A DNA stretch of 6,642 nucleotides from Acidobacteriota bacterium (GTDB lineage Bacteria > Acidobacteriota > Terriglobia > Terriglobales > Acidobacteriaceae): positions 1-6,642 of the forward strand of contig JAJXXG010000659.1 in the NCBI GenBank assembly GCA_021781255.1. Direction: 5' to 3'. The position numbers and the translations under genes were made by a program. Position 1 is the stretch's first letter. The number at the start of each line of letters is the position of its first letter. This document shows, piece by piece, positions 1 through 6,058 of the stretch. The notes beneath the pieces are model-generated. The model was not told the DNA's origin. It worked only from the letters and a program-made list of their open reading frames with translations, and searched no databases.

Positions 1-770
1 ATGCGACGGGCATCGACTGGGAGCGCGATCTGGACCAGGTGGCCATTGGGTTGCACCGCATGAAGGACCCCAACGGACCGAATGGCCCGGTGGCCTACTC
101 GCTGGTGCTGGTGGGCAAAATTACCGGCAAGCGCCTGAACGCATGGCTGGACGCGAACTCTGAGGCGAAGGAAAGCTACGCCGGGCAGACCATTTATGAC
201 ATTCCCTCAGAGGGCCGCACTGTACGCGTGGCGCAGATTGGCTATGACATGGTGGCCGTGAGCAATGCGCCAACTGAAGAGCAGATTCACTCCATGATTG
301 ACCGGCATCGAACGGCGGCTTTGCCTTTCGCCGGCTCCACGCTGCTCGCGCGCCACTATCACGATGTCCCGCTGCTTTCGCTGGCCTGGGGCGTGGGGCA
401 AATCGGGCTGCCGTTCTCTGACAGCGGAGGTATCAGCATTTTTGGCTGGACGCTGCCGCTGGAGCCTGGCTCAACACTGGTGGCCAGTGTTTCGCCGGCG
501 CTGCCGTTGGGAGGAACTTTACGATTCCGACTGGAGGAAATTGCAAAGAACCAGCAGGAGGCCAGCAATCAGGCCGCGGCGCTGGCTACGCTGGTGACCA
601 TGGCGCGGAGTTTTGCCCAGCCGCTGGGCAGCAATGCAGCCAACAACGGACTGCGCGAGTTGCTGAGCACAGCGAAAGTGACACAGAAGAATGATCGCGT
701 GCTGGTGACCGCGACGCTGACGCCCAGCCTGCTCTCCGGGTTGGCGACGGGCGGCGGGACTGGCCAGTGA
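1..770 (+). CDS. Unidentified protein, C-terminal 256 residues (5' end outside window)
   Basis: The reading frame is open from the left edge (first full codon at 3) to a TGA at 768-770, followed at once by a second in-frame TGA. The start lies outside the window; the GTG at 39 is an internal codon, because the frame continues upstream as ATGIDWERDLDQ. I do not recognise the family. The visible part opens with a 'TGIDxxRDLDxVAIGL' stretch, then an alternating strand/helix pattern (a 'LVGKITGKRLNAWLD' strand-helix, then 'RVAQIGYDMVAVSN'). A second half has a helix of about 50 residues rich in Ala, Gln and Asn, ending in 'NDRVLVTATLTPSLLSGL'. There is no membrane segment or catalytic motif in this part. 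The style recalls uncharacterised acidobacterial surface or periplasmic proteins and, weakly, DUF3352-type proteins; that is an impression, not an assignment. It ends in a Gly-rich tail (ATGGGTGQ) and probably terminates at the hairpin at 935-964. Confidence 0.8.
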   Translation, partial: ATGIDWERDLDQVAIGLHRMKDPNGPNGPVAYSLVLVGKITGKRLNAWLDANSEAKESYAGQTIYDIPSEGRTVRVAQIGYDMVAVSNAPTEEQIHSMIDRHRTAALPFAGSTLLARHYHDVPLLSLAWGVGQIGLPFSDSGGISIFGWTLPLEPGSTLVASVSPALPLGGTLRFRLEEIAKNQQEASNQAAALATLVTMARSFAQPLGSNAANNGLRELLSTAKVTQKNDRVLVTATLTPSLLSGLATGGGTGQ

Positions 771-934
771 TGAGGCAAACGGCCGGGTGCCTGCGACGAA
801 AATTGCCGCGCGCGTAACCAGGTGAGAATTCGAGCATCGTAACCCAATGAGCGCGCTTCCCCGCCTCACCCTCGAGACGCACCCGCTGCTTTTTGCTCAT
901 TGCCGGTATTCTTCGCGTCGCAACGTTCACACGC

Positions 935-964
935 AAAAGCGGCTCCCGCATGGGAGCCGCTTTT
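935..964. terminator. Bidirectional Rho-independent terminator
   Basis: A perfect 13-bp inverted repeat (935-947 and 952-964) encloses a 4-base GCAT loop. The stem core is GCGGCTCCC/GGGAGCCGC, flanked by AAAA on the left and TTTT on the right, so either strand reads as a GC-rich hairpin followed by a U run. It lies between two converging genes, 164 bases after the end of the truncated + strand gene and 30 bases after the end of the - strand M23 gene. It can therefore terminate both. The shorter distance makes it a particularly natural terminator for the M23 gene. Confidence 0.9.
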
Positions 965-994
965 ATGCAACTGCGATTTCGTTGGTATCCAGAA

Positions 995-1981
995 CTAATT
1001 GCCCGCGGTATTCGTAAGCATGCCGCGTTCGAGCGCCTGGTCGTAGGTGGTACGCAGATACTTGTGCGGATTCACCGGCACGCTGTGAACACGAACTTCA
1101 TAGTGCAGGTGAGGCCCGGTAGCGCGACCTGACTCACCCACATACCCGATAATCTGGCCTCGGACAACGTGCTGGCCCGGCACCACGGCGATGGCCGAAA
1201 GATGCCCGTAAAGGGTGCTGAGTTCATGTCCGTGATCGATGGTAATCTCACGACCATAGCCGTTTTCACGTGATGCGTGAACCACGTCGCCATCCGCAGT
1301 GGCACGCACCGGTGTTCCGTAGGGCGCTGCAATGTCAATGCCCGGATGGAACGCGCCTTCGCCATTCAACGGGTCTTCGCGTTCGCCGAAGCTTGAGGTC
1401 ACACGGCCTTCAATGGGCCACAGTGATGGCGCATCGGCAAGAGCTGTCCAGTCGCCTGTATAGCTGGGAGATAGACCTCCCGCAAGCGCACGCGCCACAC
1501 GGCCGGACATGGCCTGATTGCGCAACTGATAAAACTGCTCGATTGTCATCTTCACATCGGACTGCGTAAGATCGTCAGGATTGGCCAGGCTTGCGGGCGT
1601 AGGAGCCGTGACGGCTTTGCTGTTCTTGCCGGAATGCGCAGTCATCAGCTTGTTCTGGCGCAGGCCGTAGAGCGTGGTCACCTCACTAGCCAGCGCGCCC
1701 AGCGACGGCACTTGCACGTCGCGGTCATGCGCGACTTCAGCCATGTGTTTGTAATTTTCGCGGAGAACTTCGCGCTCGTGGCGCACTTGATTGAAGCTCT
1801 CGGTCTTCATCAGCATGCGCGTGTAAGAACCGGCGAGCCCAACAATGGTGAACGCACCCACCACGGCGGCCGCAACAAACCCGTAGACGTAATGCAGGGG
1901 CAGCGGGATTTTCCGCACGCGACCATCTTCGTCCCTGGCCACAAAAAGAATGTAGTAGCGCTTACGCAGCATATGCCTCAT
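995..1981 (-). CDS. Membrane-anchored M23 family zinc metallopeptidase (peptidoglycan endopeptidase-like)
   Basis: This 328-residue protein has a basic N-terminus (MRHMLRKRYY, then DGRVRKIPLPL) and one membrane segment at about residues 32-52. A short charged, helix-forming stretch and a Pro/Ala-rich linker follow. The C-terminal M23 (LytM/peptidase M23) domain runs from about residue 185 to 315. Zinc ligands are visible as His212 and Asp216 in HPGID and His293 in HLHYE; His260 (YGHLS) and His291 are the expected catalytic histidines. The positive N-terminus implies that the catalytic domain faces the periplasm. Family members cleave peptide cross-links in peptidoglycan; the bond cut here is not known. 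I chose the ATG at 1981 because CGGGAAATGAG precedes it at normal spacing and the next residues begin the basic segment. A TTG at 2026 lacks a ribosome site, and the ATG at 1972 sits only 3 bases after its GAGG. The gene is transcribed alone, divergently from thiL. Confidence 0.93.
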   Translation of the reverse strand: MRHMLRKRYYILFVARDEDGRVRKIPLPLHYVYGFVAAAVVGAFTIVGLAGSYTRMLMKTESFNQVRHEREVLRENYKHMAEVAHDRDVQVPSLGALASEVTTLYGLRQNKLMTAHSGKNSKAVTAPTPASLANPDDLTQSDVKMTIEQFYQLRNQAMSGRVARALAGGLSPSYTGDWTALADAPSLWPIEGRVTSSFGEREDPLNGEGAFHPGIDIAAPYGTPVRATADGDVVHASRENGYGREITIDHGHELSTLYGHLSAIAVVPGQHVVRGQIIGYVGESGRATGPHLHYEVRVHSVPVNPHKYLRTTYDQALERGMLTNTAGN

Positions 1982-2139
1982 CTCATTTCCCGCAGTCGGG
2001 AATGGGCTGCAGTTCGCCGTCTTCAAGAGCTTGGAAACAGGGCGAAAGCAACAGGATCAGAAAAAGACCCCAAGATACCGCCAGTCGCGCTCTTTCAGGC
2101 GCGTCTTTCCTGGAACGTTTTTACAGGCTAACAAAGCGC

Positions 2140-2154
2140 TTGACGAGGGGTCAA
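2140..2154. promoter_or_regulatory. TTGAC-N5-GTCAA dyad in the M23/thiL divergent intergenic region (possible operator or -35 element)
   Basis: The 282-base region between the M23 start (1981) and thiL start (2264) contains no credible gene. Its clearest structure is this perfect 5-bp dyad with a 5-base spacer. On the - strand the right arm reads TTGACC, a good -35 match; 18 bases further is TAGCCT, a poor -10, so an M23 promoter here is only a guess. It would leave a 5' leader of about 130 bases. For thiL I see no convincing -35/-10 pair. TATCCT at 2251-2256 is -10-like but has no partner and lies too close to the ATG to be useful. The dyad could equally be chance. Confidence 0.2.
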
Positions 2155-2263
2155 CGCATTCTGGTGGAAAAATCCTCCAAAGTGTCGGCTGGATTTTGAG
2201 AGCCAGGAAGCGGCTGACAGACTAACCCGACGAAAAGCTGAAAAATGCCCTATCCTCTAGAAG

Positions 2264-3286
2264 ATGCAGGCGCGGCGCAACAAACCGGCAAGAATAGATG
2301 AGCGGGGCGAGTTGGCCCTGCTTGCCCGGATTCGAGCCAGAGCTACCGGCAGCAGGCGCAACTCGGGGCTGCTACTGGGGATTGGCGACGATTGCGCGCT
2401 GCTCGCGGTACGTCCGGGCGAAGAGCTTGCAATCACCACCGATCTTTCCATCGATGGACGGCACTTCCAGATGGACCTGCACCCGCCTGAGGCCGTGGGA
2501 CACCGCGCACTGGCGCGAGGATTGAGCGATCTGGCCGCGATGGGCGCACGTCCCGTTGCGGCCTTTCTTTCGCTCGGCCTGCCGCCCACGCTGACGAGAA
2601 AACATGGCCGCGGACTGCCGTGGATGGATCGCTTTTACGATGGCCTGCTGGCGCTGGCAGACGCACATGGAACACCGCTTGCGGGCGGCGATCTGGCCGA
2701 ATCACCGTTGGCCGTGGCAGACATTGTGCTGGTCGGCTCTGTGCCGCGCGGACGGGCGCTGTTGCGCTCCGGAGCAAAGCCCGGCGATTTGCTCTACGTG
2801 ACCGGCGCACTGGGCGGCGCGGCAGCGGGGCTGGAGCAGCTGAAAATGCTGGCTGGAGAAGAGCGAAAGAACGCGCAAGAAGAAGCACCGCTTGCGCCGC
2901 ATCTGTTTCCACAGCCGCGACTGGCCCAGGGGCTATCCCTGCAGCGGCGCAGGCTGGCTACCGCGGCCATCGATCTGAGCGACGGGTTATCGACAGATCT
3001 TGCGCACCTTTGCGAAGAGTCCGGCGTGGGGGCGGTCGTGGAGGCCGCGCGACTACCTATCAGCATGGGTGCGACTCTGTCGCAGGCGCTCAACGGCGGC
3101 GAAGATTATGAACTGCTTTTCACGGCCAGACCTGAGGCGAAGGTGCCGCGCACAATCGCTGGGATTCCCATCACGTGCATCGGGCGCATTGTGCGGACCA
3201 GCCCGCGCAGGCCACAAGTGCAATTGAAGACTGCGCAGGGCACACAGTCGCTGACGCCGCATGGCTGGGAGCACTTTTCAAGCTGA
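2264..3286 (+). CDS. thiL: Thiamine-monophosphate kinase ThiL
   Basis: ThiL phosphorylates thiamine monophosphate with ATP to give thiamine pyrophosphate, the last step of cofactor synthesis, in the cytoplasm. The 340-residue length is close to the usual 310-340. Family landmarks appear in order: an N-terminal GELALLARI segment, GIGDDCA (39-45), ITTDLSIDGRHF (57-68), the helix HRALARGLSDLAAMGARP, LAGGDLAES (139-147), KPGDLLYVTGALGGAAAGL (172-190), AIDLSDGLSTDL (235-246) and GGEDYELLFTA (278-288), with a C-terminal GWEHF. The Asp-rich motifs are those that bind Mg-ATP and substrate in this fold (PurM/SelD-like). The ATG at 2264 has only a weak AGAAG upstream, but it places the GEL motif at residue 15, as expected. 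The segment between LP264-265 and GGED278-281 is about 8 residues shorter than in E. coli ThiL as I recall it. No other thiamine genes are nearby. It converges on the metalloprotease gene with an 18-base gap. Confidence 0.96.
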   Translation: MQARRNKPARIDERGELALLARIRARATGSRRNSGLLLGIGDDCALLAVRPGEELAITTDLSIDGRHFQMDLHPPEAVGHRALARGLSDLAAMGARPVAAFLSLGLPPTLTRKHGRGLPWMDRFYDGLLALADAHGTPLAGGDLAESPLAVADIVLVGSVPRGRALLRSGAKPGDLLYVTGALGGAAAGLEQLKMLAGEERKNAQEEAPLAPHLFPQPRLAQGLSLQRRRLATAAIDLSDGLSTDLAHLCEESGVGAVVEAARLPISMGATLSQALNGGEDYELLFTARPEAKVPRTIAGIPITCIGRIVRTSPRRPQVQLKTAQGTQSLTPHGWEHFSS

Positions 3287-3304
3287 GGCGCAAGTGACCG
3301 CGTG

Positions 3305-5845
3305 CTATTCGATGACTGCGTCATCCTGCATGCTGCCGATGGGCTGACCCGGCGGCGTGCGCAGAGCAGCAGGCGGCGCGAACATCGCGGGATTCTTGCG
3401 GAACTGCTCAATCTCCGCGACCGCCGCGGCGCGATGGGCCTTGTAGCCTTCGGAATCGCCCGGCGGAACTGTGGATTTGAGCCAGTTCTCCAGACCATCC
3501 ACTTCCAGCAACGCAATGGCGCGCGCCTGGCCCGACGCCGCTCCGCTTCTGCCGCCGGGAACGGAGACGCCGGCCGGGAGCGCCGCACCCACTGAAGTGC
3601 CGCCACTCCCCCCGCCCGCAAGGCGCAGAAGATATCGCAATACGACGTCTTCTGTCGTGAACTGCGTCTGGGCTTCAAGACCGGATTTACGCGGCGCGTA
3701 CCAGGTGGCCTTGAGCGTTGCGTCGAGCACTTCGCGCAGGCCCATCTGTTTCGGGTCACGGGCGTGATACTCGACCAGGCGGCTGGCACGGCTGGGGTCA
3801 AAGAGCAGTGAGGCCGTAATTCCGGCAGCGGCTTCCACGGGGCCCTCTGCATCAAAGGTGAGCCCGGTGTGCGAGCCGAAGGACTCGCGCGTGCGGCGAT
3901 AACCGGGTGGAACCGGTGGGAAGATTTCGAGCAGCCGCTCGGGAAGCGTGAGCGCAGCGGGATCGAGGGTCGAGAGCACCGCGTCCAGCGCCTTCTTCTC
4001 CTCAGCGTAGGGCACAAGGTGCGTGACGAAGCCCCCATCGCCGCGCACGGCATAGCGGTAGTCGAGCCCGCCGATGGATTTGGCTGCAGCCTCGGTCTGG
4101 AAGCGGTGCAGCATGTAGAGCGGCACAAGGGTATTCTCAAGCTGGGCCATCGGCTGGCCGGGCTGTATGGCGTCCGGACCGAAGCGGGCCAACGCGGCCT
4201 TGCGCACGGTCATCAGCCTCAGCAACTCGTCGGGTGCATCAGGACCGTTGTCCCACAGGTTCGCGTAAGGGCTGGCACTGCCCAGCGGGCGCGCATCGGC
4301 ATCGCTGAGGTAGCGCAGGCCTTCCTTCTGATCCTGCTCAAGAATCGCGTTGAGCGCCTTGTGCACGTTCGTTCCCGGCGCGAATTGCGTGTAGCCATAG
4401 CGGATGGCGGCAATGTCCCACGGTCCCACGCCGACTGCATACGCGTGCGACAGAGTCGGCTTGCCGCTTGCGTCGAGTGTGACCAGAGGCTGTGGATAGT
4501 CCATCACCGATTCGCCCTGTGCGATGGACGATGCGGCGAAGTTGTGCTGGAGGCCAAGTGTGTGGCCGGTCTCATGCGCGGCAAGCTGGCGCGTGCGGGC
4601 CAGCACCATCTGGAGCATGTCCTTGGGAATCGGCTTGCCTTCCATGTAAGGTGCGAGCAGCGCCTCGGCAATCATGTAGTCCTGCCGAGAACGCAGGCTG
4701 CCAAGGGTCACATTGCCCTTGATGATTTCACCGGTGCGCGGATCGACGACTGACGCGCCATAGCTCCAGCCGCGGGTGGAGCGATGGACCCACTGGATCA
4801 TGTTGTAGCGAATGTCCATGGGGTCAGCGCCTTTGGGCAGTACCTTGACCTCGAAGGCATTTTTAAAGCCCGCTGCCTCAAAAGCCTTCTCCCACCAGCT
4901 TGCACCCTCCACCAGCGCGGACCGGATAGGCTCCGGCGCGCCACGATCGACGTAGTAGATGATGGGCTTCACGGGCTCGCTGACGGCGGCGTTGGGGTCT
5001 TTCTTGATGAGCCGGTGGCGGATGATGAAGTGTTGGTCAAGCGGCTGGCCGAGCGGCGCGGAGTAATCACGATAGTCGATCGAAAAGAATCCAGCGCGCG
5101 GATCAGCAGGGCGCGGCATGTAGCCGGGGCCGGGCAATTCAATCATCGAGGTGTGTTCGCGCACTGTGACATCATGCGCGTCGGGTGTGACAGAGGCCAC
5201 CAGCCGGCTGTGCTCGGGGTCTGCGTTGCTGAAGGTCAGCATCGCCTCGACTTCGGTGTTTTTCGGGAAGTCCCTGGTGTTGTCCATCGCCAGCGCGCTG
5301 CGGCTCAGGTCCAGCTTGTAGGTACCTTGCCCGGCGGACTTCAAAGTCTCGGCCACATGGTGCGCGTCGCGCAGAAAGAAATCTGTCGCGTCTACAAGAA
5401 CGCTGCCATCGTGCTCGGCGACAATCGGAAAACCCCACAAGACTGACTCAGCAAAAGACTGCCTGACGGCGAGGCGCTCTGCAGCGCTGGTCGCGGAGGA
5501 GCGGTATTCCAGGTTCGGCTGGATGAGCAGAATCTTGCCGCCCATGCGCGAGAAGTGGACCACGCGGCCAGGGCCAAGCTGACCGCGGTCCAGGCCAATG
5601 TCATTGGAGCCTATGCCGTAAGGCAACTGGTCAATCAACAGAAAATCTTGATCGAGGTGCGGGATTTGAAGATAGAGTTTGCCGTTCTTCGAATCCCAGT
5701 CAAGCGGGAAATAGCCATCCATGTGGTGCATGCCAGACACCTTGGCGGCGATGGAGTCGGTAGCCGGCGCAGCGTACAGGAGCGCGGAGGCTGGCGGTAG
5801 GACAAGCAGCAAAGCAGCCAAAGGAAGACGAGCCGAACGAAACAT
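3305..5845 (-). CDS. Secreted zinc-dependent metalloprotease, DUF5118/DUF5117/Met-zincin family
   Basis: This 846-residue protein begins with a signal peptide: MFRSAR, a Leu/Ala-rich core, and an ASA or YAA cleavage site near residues 21-26. It should therefore act in the periplasm or outside the cell. Residues about 31-75 (MDGYFPLDWD, GKLYLQIP, QDFLLIDQLP) fit DUF5118, and about 75-265 fit DUF5117. The catalytic part contains HETGHTLGLQH, the extended metzincin zinc site HExxHxxGxxH (His424, Glu425, His428, His434). It is followed 14 residues after the last His by SVMDYPQP, whose Met448 is the expected Met-turn. A helical C-terminal region is interrupted by a Gly/Ser/Ala-rich stretch at about 743-773. 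The substrate is unknown and no biological role is established from context. The ATG at 5845 was chosen because GGAGG stands 6 bases upstream and the signal peptide starts there. An upstream in-frame ATG at 5902 would add 19 residues before the signal peptide. The gene is transcribed alone, divergent from gltX. Confidence 0.93.
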   Translation of the reverse strand: MFRSARLPLAALLLVLPPASALLYAAPATDSIAAKVSGMHHMDGYFPLDWDSKNGKLYLQIPHLDQDFLLIDQLPYGIGSNDIGLDRGQLGPGRVVHFSRMGGKILLIQPNLEYRSSATSAAERLAVRQSFAESVLWGFPIVAEHDGSVLVDATDFFLRDAHHVAETLKSAGQGTYKLDLSRSALAMDNTRDFPKNTEVEAMLTFSNADPEHSRLVASVTPDAHDVTVREHTSMIELPGPGYMPRPADPRAGFFSIDYRDYSAPLGQPLDQHFIIRHRLIKKDPNAAVSEPVKPIIYYVDRGAPEPIRSALVEGASWWEKAFEAAGFKNAFEVKVLPKGADPMDIRYNMIQWVHRSTRGWSYGASVVDPRTGEIIKGNVTLGSLRSRQDYMIAEALLAPYMEGKPIPKDMLQMVLARTRQLAAHETGHTLGLQHNFAASSIAQGESVMDYPQPLVTLDASGKPTLSHAYAVGVGPWDIAAIRYGYTQFAPGTNVHKALNAILEQDQKEGLRYLSDADARPLGSASPYANLWDNGPDAPDELLRLMTVRKAALARFGPDAIQPGQPMAQLENTLVPLYMLHRFQTEAAAKSIGGLDYRYAVRGDGGFVTHLVPYAEEKKALDAVLSTLDPAALTLPERLLEIFPPVPPGYRRTRESFGSHTGLTFDAEGPVEAAAGITASLLFDPSRASRLVEYHARDPKQMGLREVLDATLKATWYAPRKSGLEAQTQFTTEDVVLRYLLRLAGGGSGGTSVGAALPAGVSVPGGRSGAASGQARAIALLEVDGLENWLKSTVPPGDSEGYKAHRAAAVAEIEQFRKNPAMFAPPAALRTPPGQPIGSMQDDAVIE

Positions 5846-5851
5846 CAGAAG

Positions 5852-5856
5852 CCTCC
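5852..5856 (-). promoter_or_regulatory. Ribosome binding site of the metalloprotease gene
   Basis: On the - strand the sequence reads GGAGG, then six bases (CTTCTG), then ATG at 5845. This is a near-ideal Shine-Dalgarno sequence at normal spacing and it decides the start. The upstream in-frame ATGs at 5872 and 5902 have nothing comparable, and using them would bury the signal peptide behind a polar extension. Confidence 0.85.
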
Positions 5857-5901
5857 AGCGAAACGTGCTCATAGATGGGAATTGCCTGTCCAAACACGAC
5901 A

Positions 5902-5917
5902 TGCCCTAACTGTGCCA
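5902..5917 (-). promoter_or_regulatory. Candidate sigma-54 (RpoN) promoter for the metalloprotease gene
   Basis: Read on the - strand, this is TGGCACAGTTAGGGCA. The -24 element TGGCAC is perfect, and the invariant GG and GC dinucleotides have the required spacing (TGGCAC-N7-GC). The two bases before the -12 GC are GG instead of the preferred TT, which weakens the match. Transcription would start near 5891, giving a leader of about 45 bases that holds the GGAGG ribosome site. The alternative ATG at 5902 would then lie inside the promoter. No upstream activator site was identified, and a chance match is quite possible. Confidence 0.3.
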
Positions 5918-6058
5918 CATCAGGCCGCTGGCGCAAAGGCAGTGTCAGGTGAATACTCAACAGACGACCGTCAATAATCGCAGGTACCGTAAAAGGCAGA
6001 AAAGACCAAACTTTCGTTTCCCCCACTACGGTTCGCAAGATTTATCATCGAGCGAGTT

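Noticed and set aside
1982..2026. TTG start at 2026 extending the M23 protein by 15 residues
   Set aside because: There is no Shine-Dalgarno sequence upstream, and the extra residues are polar and do not belong to the membrane-anchor segment. The ATG at 1981 has a better context.
1634..2131. Open frame of 165 codons on the + strand over the M23 5' end and intergenic region
   Set aside because: It is mostly antisense to the M23 coding sequence, with no motif or family resemblance and no ribosome site.
3106..4140. Open frame of 344 codons on the - strand crossing the thiL/protease junction
   Set aside because: It overlaps the ends of two clear genes in a different frame, and its product is dominated by Arg, Ser, Pro and Ala without motifs. 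It is a shadow frame.
3869..4753. Open frame of 294 codons on the + strand inside the metalloprotease gene
   Set aside because: It is antisense to the catalytic region of a well-supported gene, resembles no family I know, has no ribosome site, and is the kind of long shadow expected in GC-rich coding DNA. The same applies to 4784-5446 (+).
5846..5902. ATG at 5902 as the metalloprotease start
   Set aside because: It adds 19 residues before a normal signal peptide, while the ATG at 5845 has GGAGG at ideal spacing.
5986..6032. ACCGTA / TACGGT inverted repeat upstream of gltX as a leader structure
   Set aside because: The arms are only 6 bases with a 35-base loop, and there is no T run or T-box-like sequence; a chance match is likely.
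6043..6048. TATCAT as a -10 element of gltX
   Set aside because: There is no -35 element at 16-18 bases upstream (CCCCCA is found), and the start would fall almost at the ATG.
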